From Duganella levis (GTDB lineage Bacteria > Pseudomonadota > Gammaproteobacteria > Burkholderiales > Burkholderiaceae_D), in NCBI RefSeq assembly GCF_009857605.1, contig NZ_WWCT01000021.1, forward strand, positions 1 through 64,000: a stretch of 64,000 nt of DNA, given 5' to 3'. Numbering within the stretch: the stretch's first letter is position 1; every line of letters starts with the position of its first letter. Both the position numbers and the translations under genes were made by a program. A model generated the notes under the pieces. It worked only from the letters and a program-made list of their open reading frames with translations. It ran no database searches and had not been told where the DNA came from. Shown in pieces: positions 43,624 through 53,170 of the stretch.

Positions 43624-45855
43624 CTATTCGCCGGGATGGTAGCGGCGTTCGAGGTTTTTCTCCACGTCCGCCTTGTAGAACAGCACATCCTTGAATTCGC
43701 CGCGCGCGTACATCGCCGCCTGGTCATTGAAGTGCGGCGAAGCCGGATCGCCACTCTGCCCACCGGCCAGGATGCTGCGGGCCTTGATGCGTGGCCCAAA
43801 CTCCACCGCCGCCACGAAGCTATTGCCACGCTCGCCGTAAATCCGCTTGGTCTTCTGCTTGGACGTGGTGCCATAGGCGGCCAGCGATCCCCAGTTGGCC
43901 GAAGCGAATGGCACCGGCAAACTCGGTTTGCTGTCGTCAAACGGCTGCACGATATCGCCGGTTAAACGCTGGAAGCGATTGATCTCGCCCCACGGCGTCT
44001 GCCAGTTGCCGAAATCCTTGGTCAGTTTGGCGGTGGCGCGCTCCAGCGCCTCCAGCCGCTGCTGCGGCGTGATGGCGGCCTGGATGTAATCCAGTACCTG
44101 CACTTCCTTGGCCTTGGCCGCCGGCTGGTACGTGGTCCACAAATCCTGCGCGCAGAACACAGCCAGCGAAGTGGCGGTCGATTCCAGCGAATAACGCATA
44201 TCCCAGCCGCGCAGCGCCTTGATTTGCGGCGCCAGCGCCGCCTTGCGCGCATCGTCGGCCGGCAGTTCGTCGTAGGCGGCGAACAGCTGCGGCAGCAAAG
44301 GCTCAAACGCCGGAAGCTGCGTGTCGTACGCCGCAGCGATCAGGCTGTCGATGGTAAAGCCTTTTTTGTTTTCCAGCACGCGCACGGCGTGGATGCCGCG
44401 CGGGTTCTCCGGATTCATCGACATATACGCCGGATAGTCCTTGACCTTCGGGCTGTAGGCGCCGGCCGCCGTGTACGGCCAGTTATTGGTGTTCTGGATC
44501 CAGCCGTTCTTTGGATTGAACAGCGTGATGGTTTCCTTCACCTCGTGCAGGCCTTGCCACTCGGTGGCCGGATTGCTGCCATCGACCGGATGCTTCCAGT
44601 CGAATTGCGGATCGCGGCGCGGGATGAAATTCCCGTGGAAGTAAGCGATATTGCCGTCGGCGTCAGCATACACGGTGTTGTTGGACGAATTGGTGCGCAA
44701 CTCCATCGACTTGTAGAAAGCCTTGTAATTGCGCGCCTTGGTACGGCTGAAGGACTGCGTCAGCGCCTTCAACGGTTCATTCATCAGGCGCACCGCCACC
44801 CACTTGCCATCCTTGGCGCGAACGATCGGGCCGTGGTGGCTGTAGTAGACGCGCACCGTCTTGCTGGCCATGCCGTCCTTGGTCTTGTACGGCAGCGCGA
44901 TGTCGACCGCCTTCAACGGCCGCTGCTCGTTGCCGTACTGGTAGAAGAACTGGCCGTCTTTTTCGGTGATGGTTTCCAGGTACTCGTCGATTACATCACC
45001 GCCGCCGGAGGTATGCATCCAGCCGACACGGTCGTTAAAGCCCTGGTAGACGAAGAACTGGCCCCAGGTCACGGCGCCATACGCGTTCAGGCCTTCCTCG
45101 CTGTGCACCGCCACTTCGGGACGGAAGTAGAACGAGGTGTGCGGGTTGATCATCAACAGCGCATGCTTGTTCTTGGTCAGCGCGGGGGCGATGGCAAAGC
45201 CGTTCGAGCCGCCCGGCTCCTTATCCAGGTCGATGCCATCGCTGGACGACATCAGCACCGGTGGCATCAGCGGCAGCTTGGCGCCGTCCGCGTACAGCGA
45301 CTGCAGCTGCTTGATGTCGATGGTCTCGATATCGCCGCCGATACTGCCTTCGCTGAAGCTGAGCGCCATCCACGGCTCAAAGTGCGTGAGCAGCGCCGGC
45401 TTCACATCCGCATGCGTTTGCAGATAGTAGTTCAGGCCATCCGCCCAGGCGTTCATCAGCTTTTGCAGCCACACCGGCGCGGCCGCGTACTGGCGCTTCA
45501 GCTCATCGGGATTGATGAAAAGCTTCATGCGCAGGTCTTTATACAGCTCGGCCTCGCCCTCCACTTCCGCCAGACGTCCCATGGCGTTGATGAAGTTCAG
45601 CTCCACGCGCGGGAAGTCATCCTCCGCCTGCGCGTAGACCATGCCGAATACCGCGTCGGCATCGGTCTTGCCATACACGTGCGGGATGCCCCATTTGTCG
45701 CGCAAGATGGTCACGCGCTGGGCGGCGGCCTTGAGGCGCACCGGTTCCGCAACCGAAGCGGTGTTAGCAACGGCAGGCGCCGCAACCGCCTCGCCGGCGG
45801 CGGCAACGCACACCGACGCGGCACAGATCAAAGCTACCGGAGCGCGCGTCATCAT
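43624..45855 (-). CDS. Penicillin acylase-family Ntn hydrolase
   Basis: A 743-residue precursor of a periplasmic N-terminal nucleophile hydrolase. A signal peptide covers residues 1-25 (AVA-A). The alpha chain carries the typical TILRDKWGIPHVYGKTDADA. Autoprocessing would expose Ser217 in EPGGSNGFAIAP as the nucleophile of the beta chain, and NPHTSFYFRPEVAVHSEEG follows as in the family. Relatives cleave penicillins, aculeacin or acyl-homoserine lactones. Which is hydrolysed here cannot be told; quorum quenching is only a possibility. The start overlaps the stop of the upstream ParB-like gene, so the two are coupled. Confidence 0.93.
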   Translation of the reverse strand: MMTRAPVALICAASVCVAAAGEAVAAPAVANTASVAEPVRLKAAAQRVTILRDKWGIPHVYGKTDADAVFGMVYAQAEDDFPRVELNFINAMGRLAEVEGEAELYKDLRMKLFINPDELKRQYAAAPVWLQKLMNAWADGLNYYLQTHADVKPALLTHFEPWMALSFSEGSIGGDIETIDIKQLQSLYADGAKLPLMPPVLMSSSDGIDLDKEPGGSNGFAIAPALTKNKHALLMINPHTSFYFRPEVAVHSEEGLNAYGAVTWGQFFVYQGFNDRVGWMHTSGGGDVIDEYLETITEKDGQFFYQYGNEQRPLKAVDIALPYKTKDGMASKTVRVYYSHHGPIVRAKDGKWVAVRLMNEPLKALTQSFSRTKARNYKAFYKSMELRTNSSNNTVYADADGNIAYFHGNFIPRRDPQFDWKHPVDGSNPATEWQGLHEVKETITLFNPKNGWIQNTNNWPYTAAGAYSPKVKDYPAYMSMNPENPRGIHAVRVLENKKGFTIDSLIAAAYDTQLPAFEPLLPQLFAAYDELPADDARKAALAPQIKALRGWDMRYSLESTATSLAVFCAQDLWTTYQPAAKAKEVQVLDYIQAAITPQQRLEALERATAKLTKDFGNWQTPWGEINRFQRLTGDIVQPFDDSKPSLPVPFASANWGSLAAYGTTSKQKTKRIYGERGNSFVAAVEFGPRIKARSILAGGQSGDPASPHFNDQAAMYARGEFKDVLFYKADVEKNLERRYHPGE

Positions 45856-46694
45856 CAGGCGCTGGCCAGCTCGGAAATACGGCGTTGCAGATTGGTGATC
45901 TCTTCCAGCAGCGCGGCGTTCTTTTCGCGCAGCGCCATGTTCTCGGCGCGCAGTTCGCGCACGTCGGTCGGCATATCGCTGTAATCGACTTCCGGCGCGG
46001 CCTTGCCTTCCTTCGGCTCCTTGGCCGGACGGGCGGCGGCGCGCAGGTCGCGCACTTCCTTGGCGGCCTTTTGCAGTTCCTTCTTACCGCCGGCAACCGC
46101 CGCCAGCTGCTGCTCTTCCGACAGCGACGCCACCGTGGCCGCCGCATTGATCGAGATGGTGCCGGCGCGGACCGCTTCCACCAGTTCCGGCGTCGCCGTC
46201 TTCTGGATCTTTTCGATCTGGCCGATGGTGGCGCTGCTCAAGCGCGCGGCGCGGGCGATGTCCTCGCGCGACGCTAGCGGCATGGCGGCCGGCTTCTTCG
46301 CTGCGGCCTCGCCTTCTTCCGGCGCGATGCGGGCATCTTCGGCGGCGGCTTCGGCAGCCAGCTCCAGCGCGCGCGCCGTCATGATTTCTTTCTTGCGCAG
46401 CGCCAGCACGCCGCGCTGGTAATCGGAAATGCTGCGCCGGCCCAGATTGTTATCGATCATCCACAGCTTCACGTCTTCCATGCTGCGGAAGCTGGTGTTT
46501 TCCGTCACCTTGAACGGAATGCCGTGCTGCTGGCAGATCTGGTAGCGGTTGTGGCCGTCCACCAGCACGTCTTCCCACAGCACCAGCGCGTCGCGGCAGC
46601 CTTCCGTCAGGATGCTGCGCTCCAGCGCCTGGTATTCACTCTCAGTCAGCGGCTCGATGTAAGCGCGCAGCGCGTCATTAATTTTGATTTGCAT
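45855..46694 (-). CDS. ParB/Srx-like domain protein with C-terminal coiled coil
   Basis: A 279-residue protein with a ParB-type N-terminal domain (residues 1-80): ALERSILTEGCRDALVLWED and VDGHNRYQICQQHGIPF carry the variant ParB/sulfiredoxin motif, followed by LWMIDNNLGRRSIS-DYQRG. An Ala/Glu-rich middle and a helix-turn-helix-like segment (ASREDIARAARLSSATIGQI) lead to a C-terminal coiled coil (ENMALREKNAALLEEITNLQ). No ParA is adjacent, so chromosome segregation is unlikely; a DNA-binding or regulatory role is more plausible. It is translationally coupled to the downstream acylase, an odd pairing. Confidence 0.85.
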   Translation of the reverse strand: MQIKINDALRAYIEPLTESEYQALERSILTEGCRDALVLWEDVLVDGHNRYQICQQHGIPFKVTENTSFRSMEDVKLWMIDNNLGRRSISDYQRGVLALRKKEIMTARALELAAEAAAEDARIAPEEGEAAAKKPAAMPLASREDIARAARLSSATIGQIEKIQKTATPELVEAVRAGTISINAAATVASLSEEQQLAAVAGGKKELQKAAKEVRDLRAAARPAKEPKEGKAAPEVDYSDMPTDVRELRAENMALREKNAALLEEITNLQRRISELASA

Positions 46695-46798
46695 ATCTAT
46701 CCTTGAAATACCGGCGCCGGCGGTGTGACCACGCTCGCTCGTACGCCGAACAGCATGCTACACCATCCAGCGGTCCGCCAAAAGCATCAACTTGCAAG

Positions 46799-46912
46799 AT
46801 GATGACTAAGGCAATTTTAAGAAACCACCATTACTATCTCAACCAGTCAAACGTGCTTTCTCCGCAAATTGACCAAAGCCCCGACAGGTCCCCCGCCTGC
46901 TCGGGGCTTTTC
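46799..46912 (+). other. Possible leader or small RNA ending in an intrinsic terminator
   Basis: A short frame with two consecutive start codons (46799, 46802) contains His-His-Tyr-Tyr codons (46826-46837) about 40 bases before a strong terminator, the layout of an attenuation leader. No good ribosome site was found, and the next gene encodes a PEP-CTERM protein, not an amino-acid enzyme. An sRNA is the alternative. Confidence 0.25.
46875..46910 (+). terminator. Rho-independent terminator
   Basis: AAAGCCCCGA pairs perfectly with TCGGGGCTTT, and inner CAGG/CCTG extend the stem; TCTTTT follows on the plus strand. The upstream ParB-like gene runs the other way, so this must end a short plus-strand transcript. 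Confidence 0.8.
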
Positions 46913-47016
46913 TTTTGCGTTTTTGCAACAGTCATTTCACTCTGACAACGACAGCAACCTACATTCATGTTATCTTCAATGCACTGGAGTAAATATTAAT
47001 TCTTTGGAGAAATAAC

Positions 47017-47691
47017 ATGATTGCAAAAATGTCTCTCAAATTAGCCGCCGTTGTGGTTGCCGCCGCGTTCAGCAACATCGCCGGCGCCACTGTCGTCGAC
47101 GTCAGTGGTCAATATACTTTGCAGTATTCGGTCGCTGCGGTGGCAGGCCAAAGCCATGAATATGTCTTCAATTACGCGATCACCAACGTCGCGCAGGGTT
47201 ACGCCGGCAGCCAGACCGGCCTGGACGGCTTTACCGTCTACATTCCGACCAGCGCCACGGTGCTGAGCGCAACCGTGCCTACACCTTACGTTGGCGCTCC
47301 GGGCTTCTGGAGCAAGGGCCCTTCGTCCAGCCTGAGCCTGGGCGGCAACGGCAGCCAGGACATGGTCGCCCCGACCGGCTATCTGGCCTACACCTTCTGG
47401 GGCCAAAATACGGAATCGGTCTACCAGCAAACGGGCACTGCCCACTTCAGCCTGACGCTGGGCAACGTCTCGCTGGGCACCAATACAGTCGGCATTTCCA
47501 GCTACTACGGCTTCGCCACGCCACCGACCGGTCAGCAATACGTGACCAACCAGTATGGCAACTACTCCACCTTTACCACCCAGGCGGTATCCGCAATCGC
47601 TGCGGTGCCGGAGCCGGAAACCTACGCAATGATGCTCGCCGGACTGGGGATCATGGGCGCAGTCGCCCGCCGCCGGCGCCGTCAAGGCTAA
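47017..47691 (+). CDS. PEP-CTERM sorting-signal protein (1)
   Basis: A 224-residue exported protein. The signal peptide is at residues 1-23 (cleavage near IAGA-T) and a beta-rich, Gly/Ser/Thr-rich body follows. The C-terminus has the PEP-CTERM signal: VPEPETYAMMLAGLGIMG then AVARRRRRQG. Such proteins are processed by the XrtB/EpsH-type exosortase and are usually tied to exopolysaccharide production. A TTGGAG site precedes the ATG. No exosortase gene lies in the window. The function of the body is unknown. Confidence 0.93.
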   Translation: MIAKMSLKLAAVVVAAAFSNIAGATVVDVSGQYTLQYSVAAVAGQSHEYVFNYAITNVAQGYAGSQTGLDGFTVYIPTSATVLSATVPTPYVGAPGFWSKGPSSSLSLGGNGSQDMVAPTGYLAYTFWGQNTESVYQQTGTAHFSLTLGNVSLGTNTVGISSYYGFATPPTGQQYVTNQYGNYSTFTTQAVSAIAAVPEPETYAMMLAGLGIMGAVARRRRRQG

Positions 47692-47700
47692 AAAACAGAA

Positions 47701-47722
47701 AAACGCGCTACGGCGCGTTTTT
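47701..47722. terminator. Bidirectional intrinsic terminator
   Basis: AAAACGCGC, a TACG loop and GCGCGTTTT, followed by further Ts on the plus strand and As on the left. It lies between the convergent PEP-CTERM gene and the small membrane protein gene and can serve both. Confidence 0.88.
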
Positions 47723-47728
47723 TTGTGC

Positions 47729-47923
47729 TTAGCGGCCTTGCTCCTTGGCCGCCGTCTTGATCTCCGCGCAGGACAGCGGCTTGCCGTTCTTCGCGGCCTC
47801 CGCTTCCAGTTGCTGGCAGCCCTGGTAGTTATGCCAGAACACCAGCACATACCCGGCCACACCCAGCACCACGGCGATCATTGCCGCCGCCAATCCCACC
47901 TTCACCACTTTTTCAGACGCCAT
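47729..47923 (-). CDS. Small single-pass membrane protein
   Basis: A 64-residue protein from the ATG at 47923. One transmembrane helix (about residues 8-30, VGLAAAMIAVVLGVAGYVLV) is followed by a short hydrophilic tail with two Cys (GCQQLEAEAAKNGKPLSCAE). No family was recognised. The terminator at 47701 and the codon use support a real gene. Confidence 0.65.
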   Translation of the reverse strand: MASEKVVKVGLAAAMIAVVLGVAGYVLVFWHNYQGCQQLEAEAAKNGKPLSCAEIKTAAKEQGR

Positions 47924-48029
47924 TTCCAATCCTTCTAGCCTGCTAAACAAAGGAGTAATGGTAGCACCCCGCCATTTGCGCGGCGCAAAAAAATAGTTCG
48001 GAATAGAATCGGGCACAAGGAGGAACACT

Positions 48030-48299
48030 ATGTACGAACACTTGACCGGCAAATATATTCCACTCGCAACCGAGCGCACCAAGGATGCAGTGAAAGACCT
48101 GCAACCCGGAGAGCGGCGCAAAATCGATGTGATCAATCCCAAGGACCCAACCGACCGCATCATCACTGATGCATGGGTGGTGCAGGATGACGAAGGCGCC
48201 CACTTCAGTTTCCAGGATGGCGCACTGGGCGGCGACGCTTATCTGGGGCCAGCGGATCAGGTGCGGATAGCGATCGAGGAAGCGCCGCTCGCGGATTGA
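48030..48299 (+). CDS. Small hypothetical cytoplasmic protein
   Basis: An 89-residue, acidic, soluble protein (starts MYEHLTGKYIPLATERT, later KIDVINPKDPTDRIITDAWV). AAGGAGGAAC precedes the ATG, a strong ribosome site. No domain was recognised; the second half looks like a short beta barrel. It stands alone between convergent neighbours. Confidence 0.7.
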   Translation: MYEHLTGKYIPLATERTKDAVKDLQPGERRKIDVINPKDPTDRIITDAWVVQDDEGAHFSFQDGALGGDAYLGPADQVRIAIEEAPLAD

Positions 48300-48350
48300 A
48301 CTGGCACGGCGCCGTCGTGTGCTGATGCAGCGTCTGGATGCATCAGCACA

Positions 48351-49004
48351 TTACCCTCTTGACTTGCGGCGGCGCACTGTCGCACCTACCAGCCCCAGAC
48401 CGGCCAGCAGCATGGCGAAGGTTTCGGGTTCAGGAACGGCGCCGACGGGATCAGCTTCACGTACATTGCGCGCGATGAAGAGAATGCGTCCCGTGAGCAA
48501 AACCGACTCGGTCGAGTACACCATCGTCGGATTGAAGGATGTGATATTGCCGTCCGAGGAAAAATCACCGAAACTCAAGGTGCCGTCCGGCGAGTTAAAC
48601 GTTCCCGCAAATTTTGACGGCTGAAACTGTGTGATATCCGTATCGAAATAAAGGTCAGCAGGCTGATTTGCATAGGTGTACTGGCCACTCACTGCGACCA
48701 GCTGGCTTGCAAATGTCATCGTGCTGACTTTTGCAGCGATGACACCTGCTGCCGAATATCCATATACCGCATCGAGCGCCGTCGACCCATCAGGCAAGCG
48801 ACTGCCTGCCGGCACAAAAACAGAATGAGCGTTCTGGGACGTGTCATACAACATTTCAAACAGCATCGCCTTGGCGTCATTTGGCGAGTAAACAGCTCCT
48901 TTCGAGTAGGCCACTCCGATACCGAGTTGAATGATTGCCGCATGCGAGCTGGAGGCAGCTAATAGGGAACCGGCGATCAGCGCGCGCACTAGAATCTTCT
49001 TCAT
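48351..49004 (-). CDS. PEP-CTERM sorting-signal protein (2)
   Basis: A 217-residue exported protein with signal peptide (residues 1-22, ending SSHA), a beta-rich body and the C-terminal sorting signal VPEPETFAMLLAGLGLVG then ATVRRRKSRG. It is unrelated in its body to the PEP-CTERM protein at 47017. A short palindrome (49091-49110) lies 87 bases before the start and could be an operator. The function is unknown beyond exosortase-dependent export or anchoring. Confidence 0.92.
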   Translation of the reverse strand: MKKILVRALIAGSLLAASSSHAAIIQLGIGVAYSKGAVYSPNDAKAMLFEMLYDTSQNAHSVFVPAGSRLPDGSTALDAVYGYSAAGVIAAKVSTMTFASQLVAVSGQYTYANQPADLYFDTDITQFQPSKFAGTFNSPDGTLSFGDFSSDGNITSFNPTMVYSTESVLLTGRILFIARNVREADPVGAVPEPETFAMLLAGLGLVGATVRRRKSRG

Positions 49005-49090
49005 GCGTATTTCCTTGTGTGAGTAGTCAACTGCGTTAGCCGCAGGCCCATGACATCACAATAATTATAAGAAATACAATGCGGTATGTA

Positions 49091-49110
49091 TGTAGCACAA
49101 ACGTGCTACA
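49091..49110. promoter_or_regulatory. Palindrome upstream of PEP-CTERM gene 2
   Basis: TGTAGCAC-AAAC-GTGCTACA is a perfect 8-bp inverted repeat; an operator is likelier than a terminator, since no T-run follows. Confidence 0.4.
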
Positions 49111-49725
49111 AGGAAGACCTCAGCGCCGCGGAAAGTTAGCGAATGCCAACTGAAAGAGGATGGCTTTTGTAGTGGTGCTCCGAGCCGGAATCGCATTGCC
49201 AGATAAATCAACCACTTATCCCAGAAAAGTGTAAATTTAAGGAATTGGCCACACAGTTTTTAAAACGAAACGCCGCTGTGGCCATACCTCATCGCCCGTC
49301 CACGCGCCGTCCACTGGCCGTATTGTAGATAGCAAATGGCGTAGACTGCAGGCGCTCGTCCGCCCTAGCAAGCGTCAGCGGCATGCGCAACGCTGTACGC
49401 GGGAAGAGCATCCGAGAGGATGTCGACGCACCGATGTATTGCCAGCGTTGCGCGGAAGGATTCAAATCGCCAGGCATTTCTTCGCCTCCCAGCCGTCACG
49501 CACTTGCCAGCGTTGCGCCGCAGCACTAAAGCGTGCCGACCATCGGTCTTCTGGGGCATCACTGGCGCCGCAGTGCGACATCCGCTTGGCGAAAACGTGC
49601 TTCGTCCAGGACAACATTTGTTTATAATCACATCCATGAACGCTGCCAGGCATTTTCACATGCAGTCGCCGCCATGATCGGAGGAACCTCTCCCGGTCCG
49701 AATCCACCCCAACGCCTACTCACAT
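49111..49725. other. Gap without a supported gene
   Basis: About 600 bases upstream of the kaiC-like gene contain no convincing reading frame. AGCGTTGCGC occurs in two direct copies (in TTGCCAGCGTTGCGC, at 49439-49453 and 49504-49518) and once inverted near 49385-49394. The promoter of the kaiC-like gene must be in its right part. Confidence 0.5.
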
Positions 49726-51240
49726 ATGGACCAACCGCTTTCCTCGCGCCGTACCGCGCGCAATTCCGCCGAAAGGCTCGCCACCGGCATTCCCGGCTTG
49801 GATGAGGTACTGTGCGGCGGGCTGACCCCAGAACGTGTCTATCTGATCGAAGGATCGCCTGGCACCGGCAAAACCACGTTGGGCCTCCAGTTCCTCCTTG
49901 AAGGTATCGCGAAGGGCGAGTCGGGACTCTACATCACCCTTTCAGAGACAATCGACGAGCTTGACGCTGTGGCCGAAAGCCACGGCTGGAGCATCGACGC
50001 ATTGTCGATATACGAGCTTGCCGACGAACAGCGGCTCAATCCGGAAGGGCAGCAATCGATCTTGCATCCGTCGGAAATCGAGCTTGATGAAACCTCCAGG
50101 GGTGTGATGGACAAGGTGGATCAGGTTCAGCCGGTGCGGGTCGTGTTTGATAGCCTCTCGGAAATGCGCCTGCTGGCACAAAACTCCTTGCGCTACCGAC
50201 GTCAAATTTTGGCGCTCAAACAGTTCTTTTCATCGCGCAGCTGCACCGTGCTGATGCTTGATGACAAGACCAGCCAGTCCGACCAGCATCTTCACAGCAT
50301 CGCCCATGGCGTGGTCAGTCTGGAACAAATGCCGCAGGAGTTCGGAAAAGAACGACGCCGTGTCAATATTCTCAAAATGCGCGGCATCAAATTCCGCGGC
50401 GGCTACCACGATTATGCGCTCGACACCGGTGGTATCCGGATCTTTCCACGACTGGTGGCGGCCGAGCATCCTGGCGAGTTTGTGCCCAAGCCGCAGTCCA
50501 GCGGCTCTGCCGGACTGGATCATTTACTGGGCGGCGGCTTGGTCGCGGGTACCAATACCTTGATCATGGGCCCGTCCGGGGTCGGCAAAACCACTGTCAC
50601 CGTGCGCTGCATGTTGTCGGCGCTGGAACGCGGCGAGAAGGCGGCGTTCTATCTGTTCGACGAAGGTTTGGGGACATTCCTCGCGCGCAGCTCCTCCTTG
50701 GGCATGAATCTACGTCCGCATCTTGCGAGCGGATTATTGACTGTGCGCCATGTCGATCCGGCAGAATTGTCTCCGGGTGAGTTTGCGCAAATGGTGCGCG
50801 ATGCCGTGGAGACTGACGTCAAGTTTGTCGTCATCGACAGCCTCAATGCCTATCTCCAGGCAATGCCCGGCGAGCAATATCTGATCTTGCAGATGCATGA
50901 GCTTTTAACCTACCTCAACCAGAAGGGTGTGACCACCGCCTTGGTCATGGGCGAACACGGTCTCGTCGGTGCCCTGCAACGTGACGTTGACCTGAGCTAT
51001 CTGAGCGATACGACGCTGTTGCTGCGCTTCTTTGAGGCCCGAGGCAAGCTGCGGCGCGCTATCACCGTGGTCAAGAGCAGGACAGCAGAGCACGCGTTGA
51101 CCATTCACGAATTGGTCATGCATTCCAAAGGGATTGAGATCGGCGATCCGCTCGAAGGCTTCGAGGGTGTGCTTACCGGCCTGCCGACATACCGCGGCGG
51201 GACGGCAATGCTGAATTCGGGTGATGATGCGTCGGCTTGA
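49726..51240 (+). CDS. KaiC-family double-domain ATPase
   Basis: A 504-residue protein with two RecA-like KaiC domains. The first carries Walker A at 43-51 (GSPGTGKTT) and the catalytic TLSET-DEL; the second carries Walker A at 282-290 (GPSGVGKTT), with FDEG in place of the usual paired Glu. By alignment with cyanobacterial KaiC, the phosphosite pair S431/T432 falls on S424 and Y425 (VDLSYLSD), so only Ser is kept. No kaiA or kaiB is nearby. The gene overlaps the histidine kinase downstream by 20 bases; such KaiC-like proteins probably serve as stress or signal switches instead of clocks. Confidence 0.92.
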   Translation: MDQPLSSRRTARNSAERLATGIPGLDEVLCGGLTPERVYLIEGSPGTGKTTLGLQFLLEGIAKGESGLYITLSETIDELDAVAESHGWSIDALSIYELADEQRLNPEGQQSILHPSEIELDETSRGVMDKVDQVQPVRVVFDSLSEMRLLAQNSLRYRRQILALKQFFSSRSCTVLMLDDKTSQSDQHLHSIAHGVVSLEQMPQEFGKERRRVNILKMRGIKFRGGYHDYALDTGGIRIFPRLVAAEHPGEFVPKPQSSGSAGLDHLLGGGLVAGTNTLIMGPSGVGKTTVTVRCMLSALERGEKAAFYLFDEGLGTFLARSSSLGMNLRPHLASGLLTVRHVDPAELSPGEFAQMVRDAVETDVKFVVIDSLNAYLQAMPGEQYLILQMHELLTYLNQKGVTTALVMGEHGLVGALQRDVDLSYLSDTTLLLRFFEARGKLRRAITVVKSRTAEHALTIHELVMHSKGIEIGDPLEGFEGVLTGLPTYRGGTAMLNSGDDASA

Positions 51241-52906
51241 TCCTCGTGAAGAGCGCGTTATTGTTCTGGCGCCGCGAGGGCGCGACGCTGAAGTGATCGC
51301 CACGGTGGTCGGCCGCGACGGCGTGGTGACCGAGGCGGTAGCCGATTTCAAGCAATTGTCGCAGGCGATCATACACGGCGCGGCGGCGGCCGTGGTGGCG
51401 CAGGAGGCGCTTGTCGGCCAAGACCTGGTGGCGCTGCGCGAATGGCTTGCATGCCAAGCGCCTTGGTCCGACTTTCCCTTTGTGGTGTTGCTGGCGCGTC
51501 GCTTGGGCAATGAAGATGTCGCGATACGTGCCGTACTCGCAACGCTCGGCAATGTGGTGGTGCTGGAACGCCCGCTGAGTGTCGAGACGCTCGGCAGCGC
51601 CACAGCCTCGGCTTTGCGGGCGCGCCGCCGGCAATACCTGTCGCGGGAAGCCTTTGCAGAACGATTGCAAGCTGCCGAGGCGGTTGAGGCGCTGAATCAG
51701 ACATTGGAAGTCCGCGTTGCGGAGCGCACCCGCGCGTTGTCCCATGCCAACGACCAGATTACTGCTCAGGTGATGGAACGTGAGCGGACCCAACAGGCAT
51801 TGGCGCAATATCAGAAGATGGAAGCGCTTGGCCGGCTTACGGGCGGCGTGGCGCACGACTTTAACAATCTGCTCAGCGTGATTCAAAGCAGTGTGGAACT
51901 CATCTCCATGATGAGCTCGGACGAGAGCATTCGCACCCGCGCCAAGACGGCAAAGGCGGCTTGTCAGCGCGGCGCTAAGCTAACGGGGCAATTGTTGTCG
52001 TTTGCACGTAACCAGACGCTTGATATGCGCTCGGTGGAAATTCGCGCGTTGTTTGATATTGTCACCGAGCTGGCCACACCGCTATTAGGCGCGGGCATAG
52101 AAATAGTCGGTGATGTCGGCGACGGCGCGGAGCGGGTCATGGGCGATGCCAATCAGCTGGAAATGGCCATCCTCAACTTGGCCATCAACGCCCGCGATGC
52201 CATGGACGGTAAAGGCCGTTTAGTATTGCGCGCGTCGCGTGCACCCGCCCCAGCAGCACTGCCGGTTGGTCAATATGTCCGCATTGAGGTGTCGGACAAC
52301 GGGCCCGGCATGTCCGCCGAAGTGGCGGCCAAGGTATTCGAACCCTTTTTCACGACGAAAGCCGTCGGCAAGGGTACTGGCCTGGGACTCAGCCAGGTCT
52401 ACGGCATGGCCCAGCAATCGGGCGGCGCCGCCTTTGTCCGCAGCGTCGAAGGACACGGTGCAACGGTGGAGATTTGGTTGCTCGCGGCGACCGGAGAAGT
52501 GAAGCCTGGAATTTCACAATTGAGCGAGCGCCTGTCGTTGGCGGGCTTAAAAGTGTTGGTGGTCGAGGACGATGACCTGGTCCGCGCCGGCATGGTGGAC
52601 GCGCTCATGTCATTCGGATGTGAAGTCACGCAAGCCCGCTCGGGGACTGAAGGGCTTTCAGCGCTGCACATACGCCGACCGGACTTATTGCTGACCGATT
52701 ACCTCATGCCCGGTCTGACCGGTGCACAACTGGCAAGAGAGGCGCGAATGCTGTTCCCTGGATTGCCTGTTTTAATCACGTCAGGCTACGCCGACATGGC
52801 AGCGATCGAAAGCGCGGTAGGTCAACATGCCATATTACGCAAGCCTTTTGAACTCCCGGAGCTGGTACGCGCAGTCAAGCATTGCCTGGTGACTAAACAG
52901 GGATGA
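51221..52906 (+). CDS. Hybrid histidine kinase with C-terminal receiver
   Basis: A 561-residue cytoplasmic kinase without membrane helices. Residues 1-130 form a degenerate receiver-like domain ([20 protein letters not shown]), then a coiled coil (about 140-200). The H-box with H212 ([20 protein letters not shown]) and the ATPase domain ([32 protein letters not shown]) follow. The C-terminal receiver from about 440 has VVEDDD and the phospho-Asp in [10 protein letters not shown]. The N-terminal part resembles the pseudo-receiver used by clock-input kinases. Its start lies within the end of the KaiC-like gene, so the two are co-translated and probably act together. Confidence 0.93.
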   Translation: MMMRRLDPREERVIVLAPRGRDAEVIATVVGRDGVVTEAVADFKQLSQAIIHGAAAAVVAQEALVGQDLVALREWLACQAPWSDFPFVVLLARRLGNEDVAIRAVLATLGNVVVLERPLSVETLGSATASALRARRRQYLSREAFAERLQAAEAVEALNQTLEVRVAERTRALSHANDQITAQVMERERTQQALAQYQKMEALGRLTGGVAHDFNNLLSVIQSSVELISMMSSDESIRTRAKTAKAACQRGAKLTGQLLSFARNQTLDMRSVEIRALFDIVTELATPLLGAGIEIVGDVGDGAERVMGDANQLEMAILNLAINARDAMDGKGRLVLRASRAPAPAALPVGQYVRIEVSDNGPGMSAEVAAKVFEPFFTTKAVGKGTGLGLSQVYGMAQQSGGAAFVRSVEGHGATVEIWLLAATGEVKPGISQLSERLSLAGLKVLVVEDDDLVRAGMVDALMSFGCEVTQARSGTEGLSALHIRRPDLLLTDYLMPGLTGAQLAREARMLFPGLPVLITSGYADMAAIESAVGQHAILRKPFELPELVRAVKHCLVTKQG

Positions 52907-53170
52907 GCGGATGAGCGTGGGGTCGGCGAGGCGCCGCATTTCTGTGGGACCATCACCAAATGCGGCAAGCAGTGGTTCCCGCGTTCCCGATGGGACACGA
53001 AACATGCTCTGCGGCTTCTCCACTGACGGCAAAACGTCGCCTCGTCCTACGTCTTGGTGCGGTCGGAAGCGGTAACATAAACAGTCAGTTCACGTTGGTG
53101 GCAATCGTGTAGACGATGCAATACCGGTGCCCTGCAATGAAGGCGTGTAGCGCGTATTGACGCGGGGCGG

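Noticed and set aside
45855-46694. Chromosome partition protein ParB
   Set aside because: Only a variant ParB/Srx-like domain is present, ParA is absent, and the gene is coupled to an acylase.
49726-51240. True circadian clock locus
   Set aside because: No kaiA or kaiB is found, and one of the two key phosphosites appears substituted.
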